From assembly GCF_000717915.1 (NCBI RefSeq), contig NZ_JOCX01000002.1, positions 310,001 through 374,000 of the forward strand: a DNA stretch of 64,000 nucleotides, given 5' to 3'. This DNA comes from Streptomyces sp. NRRL S-244 (lineage in GTDB: Bacteria; Actinomycetota; Actinomycetes; Streptomycetales; Streptomycetaceae). Position numbers and translations under genes: made by a program. Of the stretch, positions 32,996-42,800 are shown piece by piece. Below the pieces are notes generated by a model. The model was not told where the DNA came from. It saw only the letters and a list, made by a program, of their open reading frames with translations, and did no database searches. Numbering within the stretch: position 1 is the stretch's first letter; each line of letters opens with the position of its first letter.

Positions 32996-34015
32996 TCAGC
33001 CGAGACGGGGCAGGACCTCGGCGCCGAGGCGCCGTACGTTCTCCTCCGTCGCGGCGAGATCCCCGGAGCCCTCCGCCAGCAGCGCGAACCGCGTGATGCC
33101 CGTCCGCTCCGAGGTGGCCGCCAGCCGGTTCGCCGCCAGCCGCGGGGTGCCCACCGGGTGCAGGTCGCACAGCAGCTCGGTGTAGGCGACGGGGTCCCGC
33201 ATCGCGCGCTCCCGGCCGTCCACCGTCACGTGCGCGTCCAGCCCCTGCTTCAGCCAGCCCGGCATCGCCTTCAGCAGCGCCTCGCGGGCGTCCGCCGTAC
33301 GGTCCGCCAGCTGGCACACGCCCGCCGACACGTGCGGGGCGTGCGGGTCGTGGCCCGCCGCCGCGGCCGTACGCCGGTACAGCGCGACCATCTCCGCCTT
33401 GTCCTCGTCCCCGCAGTGCATGCCCAGCAGCATCGGCAGCCCCCGCTCCGCGGCCAGCCGCACCGACGCGGGGGAGGTGCACGCGACGATCACTTCCGGC
33501 CCTGATCCGTCCCCGTCCAGCGCCTCCGACGGACGCGGTACGACGGCCACTTCGCGGAACCCGTACCGTTCGCCGGCGGCCGCCACCCGCGGCTCGGCCA
33601 GCCAGCGCCGCAGCAGGTCCAGGCCCTCCGGGAACTCCTTCTCATAGGCGTCCAGGCCGCCGCCGAACACCTCCAGGTCCACCCAGGGCCCGCCCCGGCC
33701 CACCCCCAGCGTGAACCGGCCGCCCGAGGTCAGGTGCAGCAGCGCCGCCTGCTCCCCGAGGGCCACCGGGTGCGTGTTCGGCAGCACGCTCACCGCCGTG
33801 CCCACCCGCAGCCGCCGGGTCCGCCCCAGCAGCAGCGCCGCCAGGGTCACCGCCGACGGGCAGACCCCGTACGGGACGAAGTGGTGCTCGGCGAGCCACA
33901 CCGAGTCGAGCCCCGCCTCCTCGGCCACCTCGGCGGTCCGCACCGCCCGGTGCAGCGCCTCCCCCTGCCCCTGGCCCGGGAACTGGGCCGCCAGTACAAA
34001 CGCTCCTACGCGCAT
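32996..34015 (-). CDS. LLM-class flavin-dependent oxidoreductase
   Basis: This is a luciferase-like monooxygenase or F420/FMN-dependent oxidoreductase; the substrate is unknown. The 339-residue TIM-barrel product starts MRVGAFVLAAQFPGQ. It has DSVWLAEHHFVPYGVCPSAV near residue 40, the typical LLM active-site region, then VGTAVSVLPNTHPVALGEQ and TLGVGRGGPWVDLE. ATG 34015 follows GGAGG at nine bases. The frame runs on upstream to 34183 through the shared intergenic region, which is unlikely to be coding. Confidence 0.88.
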   Translation of the reverse strand: MRVGAFVLAAQFPGQGQGEALHRAVRTAEVAEEAGLDSVWLAEHHFVPYGVCPSAVTLAALLLGRTRRLRVGTAVSVLPNTHPVALGEQAALLHLTSGGRFTLGVGRGGPWVDLEVFGGGLDAYEKEFPEGLDLLRRWLAEPRVAAAGERYGFREVAVVPRPSEALDGDGSGPEVIVACTSPASVRLAAERGLPMLLGMHCGDEDKAEMVALYRRTAAAAGHDPHAPHVSAGVCQLADRTADAREALLKAMPGWLKQGLDAHVTVDGRERAMRDPVAYTELLCDLHPVGTPRLAANRLAATSERTGITRFALLAEGSGDLAATEENVRRLGAEVLPRLG

Positions 34016-34134
34016 CGCCTTTACCCTCCTCGTGGCTGACGCGGCCTCCCCCAGGTGGACCGGTTCATCTGTTGGCAACAACGTCTGACACGTGCCAAAG
34101 GCACGGCCTGACACGAAAGTTATTGGGATAGTCG

Positions 34135-34171
34135 GGTCGGCCGACCGCGAGCGTGTCGCCGTCGGCCGACC
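34135..34171. promoter_or_regulatory. Perfect inverted repeat in divergent intergenic region
   Basis: GGTCGGCCGAC (34135-34145) and GTCGGCCGACC (34161-34171), separated by 15 bases, lie between two divergent genes. A TAGTCT at 34211-34216 could be the -10 box for the next gene. It may be an operator or a hairpin. Confidence 0.5.
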
Positions 34172-34256
34172 TCTGTCAGCCACCCTGCGGGTACCCGGCC
34201 TCGCTGCGCGTAGTCTGGGAGAAAGTCACTTCCGTTCGCCCATACGTGAGGTATAC

Positions 34257-34583
34257 GTGTCACCGCGCCACAACCGCCCCAGGGGCGGCGAGACTCCGGA
34301 AGAACGCCCCCACACCGGCCTCGACCGCTTCGGGCTGGAGCGCACGGAGGAGTACCAGGGCGAGGAGTGGAAGGTCCGCCACGTCGCGGGCGCGAGCGCG
34401 GCGGGCAAGCGCTACCGCTGCCCGGGCTGCGACCAGGAGATCCCCTCGGGCACCCCGCACCTGGTGGCCTGGCCGGAGTACGGCGGCGTGGACGACCGCC
34501 GGCACTGGCACAAGGCGTGCTGGAACGCGAAGGACCGCCGCACCTCGCGGGTGCAGCGGTCCAGGAACGCTCCCAAGTACTAG
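34257..34583 (+). CDS. Small zinc-finger-like conserved protein
   Basis: The function is unknown. The 108-residue basic product has a likely zinc site: CPGCDQEI near residue 65, then HWHKACW near residue 92, giving C-x2-C and H-x3-C ligands. Both ends are Arg-rich, so nucleic-acid binding is plausible. GTG 34257 (VSPRHNRPRGGE) follows GAGG and is preferred over an ATG at 34092, whose extension crosses the inverted repeat. Confidence 0.72.
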   Translation: MSPRHNRPRGGETPEERPHTGLDRFGLERTEEYQGEEWKVRHVAGASAAGKRYRCPGCDQEIPSGTPHLVAWPEYGGVDDRRHWHKACWNAKDRRTSRVQRSRNAPKY

Positions 34584-34618
34584 ACGCCCGCGTAAGTACC
34601 GGACGCCCGCGTACGGGA

Positions 34619-35470
34619 TCAGACGTCGCGGCGGCCGACCACCGCGTACGAGCCCGCCACCGCGGCGCCCGTCACCAGCAGGAGCAGCAGCAGCTGGGTC
34701 GCGCTGCCGGGCGAGTTCCCGGTGCCGGCGTCCGGCAGGCCGAACAGCCTCATGAGCGCGACCGGGGCGTTGTAGCGGAGCACGGCGCTGCCGATCGGTG
34801 CCAGGGTCTCCCACATGCTGAGCATCGCCCCTATCACCGGCGGCAGCGTGACCAGCCCCAGCATCACGGCGATCGCCCCGGCGGAGTGCCGCAGCATCGC
34901 CCCGACCGCCAGGCCGAGGATCCCGAGCAGGGTGACGTAGAAGCAGCCGGCCAGCGCGTGGGCCCATTCGCCGGCGCCGTGCGGCCCGGAGGCGGTGCCG
35001 CCGCGCAGGATCGCGGAGGCCAGCCCGACCACCGCCACCGAACCGGCGACGGCCAGGAAGGCGCCCCCGGCGAAGACGAGGTACTTCGCGGTCAGCACCC
35101 GGGCCCGGTCGGGGGCGGCGGTCAGGGTCGTACGGATCATCCCGGTGCCGTATTCGGAGGTGATCGTCAGGACGCCGAGCACCATCACGGGGATCTGGCC
35201 CACCAGCAGCCCGAACAGCGCGGGCGCCGTGAGCGGCACCTCCCGGTAGTCGCTCGAGCGCGTCTCGGAGACGGCCAGCAGCCCGATGCCGACGACGAGC
35301 AGCACCAGCGAGCCGAGCGTCCACACGGTCGAGCGCACCGAGATCAGCTTCGTCCACTCGGAGGCCACGGCGTGCCCGAGGTGCGGCCGGGGCGTCTCCA
35401 GCGGCGAGCGGTAGCCCTTCGGCCGGTCCGCGGTGCTCGTGGGGCTCGCGGGCGTCGTGGGGCCGGTCAT
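34619..35470 (-). CDS. ABC-2 type transporter permease (first pair)
   Basis: This is the membrane subunit of an ABC exporter. The 283-residue product has about six membrane segments (TLGSLVLLVVGIGLL, ALFGLLVGQIPVMVLGVLTI, LLGILGLAVGAMLRH, LLLLLLVTGAAVAGSYAVV). EYGTGMIRTTLTAAPDR is the conserved ABC-2 loop after the second helix. ATG 35470 overlaps the ATPase stop (ATGA), so the pair is coupled. The substrate is unknown. Confidence 0.88.
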   Translation of the reverse strand: MTGPTTPASPTSTADRPKGYRSPLETPRPHLGHAVASEWTKLISVRSTVWTLGSLVLLVVGIGLLAVSETRSSDYREVPLTAPALFGLLVGQIPVMVLGVLTITSEYGTGMIRTTLTAAPDRARVLTAKYLVFAGGAFLAVAGSVAVVGLASAILRGGTASGPHGAGEWAHALAGCFYVTLLGILGLAVGAMLRHSAGAIAVMLGLVTLPPVIGAMLSMWETLAPIGSAVLRYNAPVALMRLFGLPDAGTGNSPGSATQLLLLLLVTGAAVAGSYAVVGRRDV

Positions 35471-36603
35471 CGGGTGTCCTCGCGGGTGTCCTTGGGGGCG
35501 TTCTGGGTGTTCTGGGCGGTCCCGGCGAGCTCGCCGGGGTCGGCGGGCATCAGGAAGGGCTGCCCGCCCGCCCCGGGCGGCGGGGGAGCGAAGAAGGAGC
35601 CCCGGGGCACCTCCGGCGCCTGGAGCTCGTCCTCCCACGCGGGGACGGTCAGCGGCTCCGGCTCCCACAGCTCGGCGCGCGGGTCCTCGGTGGAGGTGTA
35701 CTCCACGTCGGCCTGGGTCATCCGCATGTAGGCCTCCTCCAGCGAGGCCCGGTGCGGGGACAGCTCCCACAGCCGTACGCCCGCCTCGTGGGCGAGGTCG
35801 GAGACCCGCGGCAGCTCCAGGCCCGTCACGCGCAGTGCCCCGTCGGGCTCCTGGAGCACCCGGCCGCCGGCTTTGGTCAGGGCTTCACCCAGTGCATCCC
35901 GGCCACCGTGATCATTGTCGGCCGCGCGCACCCGCGCGAATCCGGCCGAGTTGTGCGCGATGAATTCCTGGGTGCCCATGTCGGCCAGCAGCCGCCCGCG
36001 GCCGATCACGATGAGGTGGTCGGCGGTCAGCGCCATTTCGCTCATCAGGTGTGAGGAGACGAACACCGTGCGCCCCTCTGCGGCGAGCCGGCGCATGAGG
36101 GTGCGGACCCAGAGGATGCCCTCGGGGTCGAGCCCGTTGACCGGCTCGTCGAAGAGCAGCACCTGGGGGTCGCCGAGGAGCGCGGCGGCGATGCCGAGGC
36201 GCTGGCCCATGCCGAGCGAGAAGCCCTTCGTACGCTGCCGGGAGACGTCCTGGAGGCCGACGACGGCCAGCACCTCGTCCACGCGCTTCTCGGGGATGCC
36301 GGAGAGCTGGGCGAGGGAGAGCAGGTGCCTGCGGGCCCGGCGGCCGCCGTGCACGGCCTTGGCGTCGAGCAGGGCCCCGACGTGCCGCTGGGCGTTCGGC
36401 AGCTGCCGGAACGGCAGGCCGTTGATCGTCACGCTGCCCGCCGTGGGCCGGTCCAGGCCGAGGATCATGCGCATGGTGGTGGACTTCCCGGAGCCGTTCG
36501 GCCCCAGGAATCCCGTCACATGACCCGGCCTGACCTGGAAGGACAGCTGGTCGACGGCGGTCTTGGCGCCGTAGCGCTTGGTCAGGCCGACAGCCTCGAT
36601 CAT
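35467..36603 (-). CDS. ABC transporter ATPase (first pair)
   Basis: The 378-residue product has Walker A GPNGSGKST near residue 35, the signature SLGMGQRLGIAAALLGDP near 130 and Walker B VLLFDEPVNGLDPEG near 150, as in bacitracin/drug-export ATPases. A C-terminal accessory domain (from about 210) and a Pro-rich disordered tail of about 65 residues follow. ATG 36603 opens it. It is paralogous to the ATPase at 37574. The 188-base gap upstream holds no strong hairpin. Confidence 0.9.
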   Translation of the reverse strand: MIEAVGLTKRYGAKTAVDQLSFQVRPGHVTGFLGPNGSGKSTTMRMILGLDRPTAGSVTINGLPFRQLPNAQRHVGALLDAKAVHGGRRARRHLLSLAQLSGIPEKRVDEVLAVVGLQDVSRQRTKGFSLGMGQRLGIAAALLGDPQVLLFDEPVNGLDPEGILWVRTLMRRLAAEGRTVFVSSHLMSEMALTADHLIVIGRGRLLADMGTQEFIAHNSAGFARVRAADNDHGGRDALGEALTKAGGRVLQEPDGALRVTGLELPRVSDLAHEAGVRLWELSPHRASLEEAYMRMTQADVEYTSTEDPRAELWEPEPLTVPAWEDELQAPEVPRGSFFAPPPPGAGGQPFLMPADPGELAGTAQNTQNAPKDTREDTR

Positions 36604-36791
36604 TGCTCTGCCTCTGCTCTGCCCCTTGCCAGGACCGGACGGCTTTCGTCCGCGTAAGGGTTAAGAGGATATCCAGTCGCCTACGGTTCCACCCCGGGCC
36701 GGATCCCTGAGCTGTCCCTGACTCCGACCCGGGGATGACCCGTAGTACCTGCGGCGTCCTTCGTGGGACGGACGCCGCAGGCCCGTACGGA

Positions 36792-37577
36792 TCAGGCGTC
36801 GCGCTTCTTCAGCACCAGGTAGCCCCCGAGTACGGCGGCCAGCACCCACAGGGCCATGATCCCGAAGCCGCCCCACGGTCCGTAGGGGGCCTCGCCGCTG
36901 TCCATCGCGCCCGGGACCACCTGCATGATCTTGGAGCCGGCCTGGTCCGGGAAGTACTGCGCGACCTTCCGGGTGGCGCTGACCGCCCCGAGGATCGTCG
37001 AGACCAGGAAGAAGAACGGCATCAGGATGCCGAGCGACAGCATCGAGCTGCGCAGGATCGTCGCCACGCCCATCGAGAAGAGGGCGATCATGGCCATGTA
37101 GAGGCCGGCGCCGATCACGGCGCGCAGCACGTTCGGCTCGTCGATGCCGATGCTGCGGTCGCCCAGGATGGCCTGTCCCAGGAAGAAGGACAGGAAGCTG
37201 GTGACGAGGCCCACGACCAGCGCGAGGCCGGTGGCCACGATGAGCTTGCCGGCCAGGAAGTTCGCCCGGCGCGGCACCGCGGCCAGCGAGGTGCGGATCA
37301 TGCCCGAGCTGTATTCGGTGCCGACCACCAGCACACCGAAGACGATCATGGCGAGCTGGCCGAGGGTCATGCCCGCGAAGCTGGCCAGCGTCGGGTCGAA
37401 GGTGACCTGCTGCTCCTGCGGCATGTCGTCGAAGGTGGCGTTGAAGACGGCGCACAGGCCGGCGCTCACGCCGACCGTGACCACCAGCGCCGCGACCAGG
37501 GTCCAGGTGGTCGAGGCGACGGTGCGGATCTTGGTCCACTCGGACCGGAGGACGGCGGGGAAGGAGGACATGGTCAC
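36792..37577 (-). CDS. ABC-2 type transporter permease (second pair)
   Basis: The 261-residue product has six membrane segments (STTWTLVAALVVTVGVSAGL, LGQLAMIVFGVLVVGTEYS, LIVATGLALVVGLVTSFLSFFL and others). EYSSGMIRTSLAAVPRR is the same ABC-2 loop as in the first pair. GTG 37577 overlaps the ATPase stop (GTGA); ATG 37571 two codons later is possible. It ends KKRDA. Confidence 0.87.
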   Translation of the reverse strand: MTMSSFPAVLRSEWTKIRTVASTTWTLVAALVVTVGVSAGLCAVFNATFDDMPQEQQVTFDPTLASFAGMTLGQLAMIVFGVLVVGTEYSSGMIRTSLAAVPRRANFLAGKLIVATGLALVVGLVTSFLSFFLGQAILGDRSIGIDEPNVLRAVIGAGLYMAMIALFSMGVATILRSSMLSLGILMPFFFLVSTILGAVSATRKVAQYFPDQAGSKIMQVVPGAMDSGEAPYGPWGGFGIMALWVLAAVLGGYLVLKKRDA

Positions 37578-38575
37578 TGCCCGCCCTTGCGCGTCGCCTC
37601 GTACCCGGCGCCCCACGCGGGGGCGTCGGCGGCGGGGCCGGGCCCCGGGGGCAGCCCCGGTTCTCCCGGTGCGTGGGCGTGGTACTCGACGGAGTCCGCC
37701 GTCATGCGCATGAACGCTTCCTCCAGTGAAGCCCGTTGCGGGCTGAGTTCGTGCAGCACGATCTGGTGCTGGGCGGCCAGCTCGCCGAGTTGCTCCGGGG
37801 CCACCCCGTCGATCTCCAGCACCCCGGTGGCCGGGACGCTGATGGCGTCGATCCCGGCTTCGTGCAGGACGTCCTTGAGCCGCTCCTGCTGCGGCGAGCG
37901 CAGCCGGACGTAGCTGCGCGAGTTCTTGTGAATGAAATCAGCCATAGACATGTCGGCCAGAAGCTTTCCCTGGCCGATGACGATCAAATGGTCCGCGGTC
38001 AGCGCCATTTCGCTCATCAGGTGGGACGAGACGAAGATCGTCCGCCCCTCGGACGCCAACCCCTTCATAAGATTTCTGATCCAGAGAATTCCCTCCGGGT
38101 CCAGACCATTGACGGGCTCGTCGAACATGAGGATCTCCGGGTCGCCCAGCAGGGCAGAGGCGATTCCCAGCCGCTGGCCCATGCCCAGCGAAAATCCTTT
38201 CGACTTCTTCTTCGCCACCGGCGTCAGCCCGACAAGATCCAGTACCTCCGCGACCCGGCGTTCCGGGATGCGGTTCGACTGGGCAAGGCAGAGAAGGTTG
38301 TTGTAAGCGCTGCGGCCGCCGTTCATGGCTTTCGCGTTCAGCAGCGCCCCGATGTGCTTCAGCGGCTCCGGCAGGTCCCGGTAGTGCTTCCCGTCGATCC
38401 GGACCGTACCGCTGGTCGGGTTGTCGAGGTCGAGCATCATGCGCATGGTCGTGGACTTCCCGGCCCCGTTGGGGCCGAGGAAGCCGGTCACCACCCCCGG
38501 TCTGACCTGGAAGCTGAGGTGGTCCACGGCGGTCTTCGCGCCGAATCGTTTGGTAAGGCCCTCAAGCTCGATCAT
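37574..38575 (-). CDS. ABC transporter ATPase (second pair)
   Basis: The 333-residue product has Walker A GPNGAGKST, signature SLGMGQRLGIASALLGDP and Walker B ILMFDEPVNGLDPEG, and is closely similar to the first ATPase, with a shorter tail. ATG 38575 (MIELEGLTKRFG) has no good ribosome site; TAGCGT lies seven bases before it, so a leaderless message is possible. The filP terminator lies just upstream. The two pairs look like a tandem gene duplication. Confidence 0.9.
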   Translation of the reverse strand: MIELEGLTKRFGAKTAVDHLSFQVRPGVVTGFLGPNGAGKSTTMRMMLDLDNPTSGTVRIDGKHYRDLPEPLKHIGALLNAKAMNGGRSAYNNLLCLAQSNRIPERRVAEVLDLVGLTPVAKKKSKGFSLGMGQRLGIASALLGDPEILMFDEPVNGLDPEGILWIRNLMKGLASEGRTIFVSSHLMSEMALTADHLIVIGQGKLLADMSMADFIHKNSRSYVRLRSPQQERLKDVLHEAGIDAISVPATGVLEIDGVAPEQLGELAAQHQIVLHELSPQRASLEEAFMRMTADSVEYHAHAPGEPGLPPGPGPAADAPAWGAGYEATRKGGQ

Positions 38576-38593
38576 GCCGCTCACGCTAGAACG

Positions 38594-38640
38594 CCCGAGG
38601 GCCCCACGCCACCTCAAACAGGTGACATAGGGCCCTCGGG
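38594..38640. terminator. Terminator downstream of filP
   Basis: CCCGAGGGCCC (38594-38604) and GGGCCCTCGGG (38630-38640) form an 11-bp stem, with an inner CACCT/AGGTG stem and a CAAAC loop. It lies about 100 bases after the filP stop on the minus strand. Confidence 0.75.
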
Positions 38641-38736
38641 CAGGACGTTTGTCCACGAGCCGGTAGACGGCGGCCGTCCGACCGGTCGACCGCCGGTGAA
38701 CTGCCGTACGTACCAGCGCGCGTACGAGCGCGCGTA

Positions 38737-39675
38737 CTAGCGGCTCTGCTGCGCCGGAACGCCGCGGGTGACCGGCTCGTCGTCGACGATCGGGTTGGCC
38801 GCCGCGACGGCCGCACCGGTCAGCGTCGCCAGCATCTCGCGGACGTTGGTGAGCTGGGCGTTGATGGAGTCGCGGCGGTTGGTGAGCGCCGCCAGCTCGC
38901 GCTCGGACTCGCTGCGGATGCGGTCCGCCTTCGCGTTGGCGTCGGCGACGATGTCCTCGGCCTGGCGCTGCGCGGTCTCGACGGTCTGGCGGGCGCGGCG
39001 CTCGGCGTCCGTACGGAGCTTCTCGGCCTCCAGGCGCAGCTGCTCGGCGCGGTGCTCGATCTCCGCGAGGCGCTTCTCGGCCTTGGCCTGACGCGAAGCC
39101 AGGTCGCGCTCGGACTGCTCGCGGCGCTTGGCCAGGTTGGTCTCGAAGTCCGCGGCGGCCTGGGCGGCCTTGGCGCGGGTCTCCTCGAACAGGGCGTCGG
39201 CCTCCTCGCGCTTGGAGGCGGCGTCCTTCTGGGCCTCGGCGCGCAGGGTGGAGGCGTCGCCCTTGGCCTTCTCGACGATGCGGACGCCCTCGTCCTCCGC
39301 CTTCGACTTGCGGTCGGCGGCGAACGACTCGGCGTCGTTGCGCACCTGCTGGGCAGCCGACTCGGCGAGCTCGCGGTGCTGCTCGGCCGCGCGACGGGCC
39401 TCCTCGCGCAGGTCCTTCGCCTCCTCCTCGGCCAGGCGCAGGATCTTCTCGACCCGGGCGCCGAGGCCGGCGTACGACGGCTCGGCGTCGCTCACCTGGG
39501 CCTGGGCGTTCTGCGTCTCGAGGTGCAGCTCCTCGATCCGCTTTTCCAGAGAGTTGATACGTCCAAGGGCGCTGTCGCGGTCGGAGACCAGCTTGGTAAT
39601 GCGGTCGTCCACCTGACCGCGGTCGTAACCACGCCGCACGAGCTCGAAGCCGAAGGGGGAGGAAGTGTCGCTCAT
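38737..39675 (-). CDS. filP: Filament-forming coiled-coil protein FilP
   Basis: FilP is an intermediate-filament-like protein that forms a cytoskeletal network near hyphal tips and interacts with DivIVA and Scy. The 312-residue product starts with a short non-coil segment (FGFELVRRGYDRGQVDDRI), which resembles the DivIVA N-terminal motif. About 230 residues of charged coiled coil follow (AEEEAKDLREEARRAAEQ, RRARQTVETAQRQAEDI) and a short acidic/Pro tail. ATG 39675 opens it. It is directly downstream of scy on the same strand; older annotation calls such proteins cellulose-binding. Confidence 0.92.
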   Translation of the reverse strand: MSDTSSPFGFELVRRGYDRGQVDDRITKLVSDRDSALGRINSLEKRIEELHLETQNAQAQVSDAEPSYAGLGARVEKILRLAEEEAKDLREEARRAAEQHRELAESAAQQVRNDAESFAADRKSKAEDEGVRIVEKAKGDASTLRAEAQKDAASKREEADALFEETRAKAAQAAADFETNLAKRREQSERDLASRQAKAEKRLAEIEHRAEQLRLEAEKLRTDAERRARQTVETAQRQAEDIVADANAKADRIRSESERELAALTNRRDSINAQLTNVREMLATLTGAAVAAANPIVDDEPVTRGVPAQQSR

Positions 39676-39841
39676 GGGGTTCCTGTCGAATGAGACCGAT
39701 GAGGTGCTACGTGAGGTGTTAGGGGAATCCTAGGCGCCCGAGCGGCGTGTCATCGAGTCAATCCACGTTTGATCTGGACAATGACACCCCATTTGAGTGG
39801 CAAGGCGGCAGAATGATTGTCACTCGTTCGACTGAACCTTC

Positions 39842-39862
39842 ATCAGGAACACACATCCTGAT
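39842..39862. terminator. Small hairpin after scy
   Basis: ATCAGGA-N7-TCCTGAT forms a perfect 7-bp stem seven bases beyond the scy stop on the minus strand. It probably weakens read-through into filP, whose own promoter should lie in 39,676-39,841, where I cannot fix the boxes. Confidence 0.5.
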
Positions 39863-39868
39863 CGATTG

Positions 39869-42800
39869 CTAGCCCTCCGACGCCTTGCCACCCGAACGAG
39901 TGGAACCGGCTGCGGCTCCGGCCTTCACGCCCCCCGCGCCCTGACCGCCGACCGCCGGCTTTCCGCCGCCGGAAGGCGCCTCGAATGATTCCAACGCCTC
40001 AAGAACGTCCTGGACACGGGAGATCTCCGCCTGAATGTCCTCGCGCCTGCGCACCAGGACCTCCAGCTCACGGCGCCCCTCGTCGACCAGCCGCTCCGCC
40101 TCCGCCTGCGCCTCCGCGAGGGCCTTCTCGGCCACCCGCGCCAGCTCGGCCTTCTTCTGTTCGGCCTCCTTGAGCAGCGCCTCCGCCTTGCGCACCGCCG
40201 CGATCCGGACCTTGCTCGCCTCGCTGCTCGCGTCCGACACCAGCGCCTTGGCCTTCGCCTCGGCCTCGACGCTCTGCTCGGTCGCCGCCCGCACCAGCTT
40301 GTCCACGCGCTCGCCGGCCGACTTCATCTGCTCGGCGGACTCCCGGCGGGCCCGCTCGTGCAGCTCCTCGACCTCGCCCTCGACGCGGGAACGCAGCTCC
40401 TCCGCCCGCTCCCTTATGGCGGCCGCGTCGCTGCGGGCGCCGACCAGCAGCTCGTCCGCGTCCGTACGGGCCTTCTCCACCAGGGAGTTGCCCTCGACCG
40501 TCGCCTCGGAGGAGATCCGCGCGGCCTCCTTGCGGGCCGCGTCGACCATCGCGTCGGCCTGCTCCTCGGCCGCCGTCGTCGCGGCCAGGGCCTGCGCCTG
40601 CGCGTCGTTGGTGAGGATGTCCGCCTCGGACGCCGCCTCGGTGATGAGCCGGTCCACCTGCTCCGCGGCCTCGCTGCGCCGCTTGTTGGCGGCTTCGCGG
40701 GCCTCGTCCAGCAGCCGCTCGGACTCCGCGCGGGCCTCCGTACGCGTGCGCTCCGCCTCCGTCGCCGCCTCGGCCTTGACGCGCTCGGCCTCCGAGCGGG
40801 TACGGGTCGCGTGCTCCTGCGCCGAGGCCAGGGCCTCCGAGGCCTCCGCACGCAGCCGCTCGGCCTCGGCCTGCGCCTCGCCGACCGTGCGCTCGTTGTC
40901 CCTGCGGGTCTGCTCGGTGAGCTTCTCCGCCTCGGACGCCGCCTCCGTGATGAGCCGGTCCGCCTGCTCGGCGGCCTCGCCGCGCAGCCGGCCCGCCTCC
41001 GCGCGCGCGTCGTCGAGCGTCTGCTCCGACTCCCGCTCGGCGCTCGCCAGGGTCTCGTTCGCCGCGACCGTGACCCGGTCGGCCTCCGCGGTGGCCTCGC
41101 CGATGATCCGGCCGCCCTCCGCGCGGGCGTCGTCCAGGGTCCGCGCCGCCTCGGCGCGCAGCCGCTCGGCCTCGGCCGCGGCCTCGCCGACCGTGGCCTC
41201 GTTGGCCGCACGCGTCTCGTCGACCAGCCGGTCGCCCTCGTTGCGGGCGTCGACCAGGACCCGCGCCGCGTCCCGCTCGGCCGCGGCCAGCATGTCGGAC
41301 GCCTGCCGGGTGAGCCGCTCGGCCTTCGCCGTCGCCTCCCCGACCGTGGCCTCGTTCGCGGCGCGCGTCTCCGAGGTGAGCTTGTCCGCCTCGGACGCGG
41401 CCTCGGTGATGAGCCGGTCCGCCTGCTCGGCGGCCTCCGTACGCAGCCGGTTGGCCTCGGAGCGGGCCTCGTCCAGGGTGTCCGCCGCCTCGGCGCGGGT
41501 GGCGTCTGCCGCCTCGGTCGCCTCGGTGGTGAGCCGTTCGGCCTCCGCCGCCGCCTCGCCGACCGTCACCGCGTTCGCGGCCTCGGCCTCGTCGGTCAGC
41601 CGCTTGGCCTCCGCCGTCGCCTCCGTGACGATCCGGCCGCCCTCGGCGCGCGAGGACTCCAGGGCCTCCGCCGCCTCGCCGCGGATCCGGTTCGCGTCGT
41701 TCCGGGCGTCGGCCCGGGTACGGGACGCGTCGCGCTCGGCCGCGGCCAGCGCGTCCGTCGCCTCCGTACGAAGGCGCTGCGCGTACTCGGCGGTGTCGCC
41801 GCGCAGCTGCTCCGCCTCGGCGATCGCTTCGCCGACCGTACGCTCGGCCAGCGCCTTCGCCGCGTCCGTCTCCGCCCGCGCCTCGCTGCGGATCCGGTTG
41901 GCGTCCTCGGTGGCCCGCTCGCGCTCGTCGTAGGCGTCCGCACGGACCCGCGCGGCCTCCTCCTCGGCCTCCGTCTTCGTACGCTCCGCCGCGTGCTCGG
42001 CGGCGCTGCGCAGACCGGTGATCTCCTCCTCGGCCTCCTCGCGCAGACCGGCCACGGAGTCCCGTACCTGCTGGGCGGTGGCCTCGGCCGCCGAGACCAG
42101 CTCCGCGGCGCGCCGCTCCGCCTCCTCGGTCAGGCGGGCCGCCTCGGCCTGCGCCTCCTCGGAGCGCTTGCGGGCCGAGGCCAGCAGCTCCTCGCTCTGC
42201 TCGCGGGCCTGGGCACGCTCGCTGTCCGCGTCCGTACGGGCCGACGCGAGGGTCTCCTCGGCCTCCCGGCGGCGCCGGGCGGCCTCCTCCTGCGCGGCGG
42301 CCAGCGCCTCGGCGGCCTCCGCGGCGACCCGCTCGGCGGCGGCCTTCGCCTCCGCGCGCAGCCGGTTCGCGGTCTCCTTCGCCTCCGAGCGCACCCGCTC
42401 CGCCTCGGACTCCGCCTCGCTGCGCAGCCGTACGGCGACCTGCTCGGCCTCCGCGCGGGTGCGCCCGGCGTCGTCCGCGGCGTCCGTGCGCAGCTGGTCG
42501 GCCTCCGCCTCCGACTGCGCCTGGAGGGTGCGGATCCGCTCCGCCGACTCGGCGCGCAGCCGGTCGGCCTCCTCGGCGGTCTCCCGGCGGATGTTCTCCG
42601 CGGCCCCGCGGGCGTCGCGCAGCGTCTGCTCGGCCGTGCCCAGCCGGCTCTCGGCCTCCGAGTGCAGGCGTACGAGCTCCTCGTCGGCCTCCGCCCGCTT
42701 CGCGGCGAGGGCCTGCTCGGTCTCCTCGCGCCGCGCCCGGGCCGCCGCGTCGGCCTCGGCCCGTACGGACTCCGCCTGCTCCTCGGCCTCGCCGCGCAGC

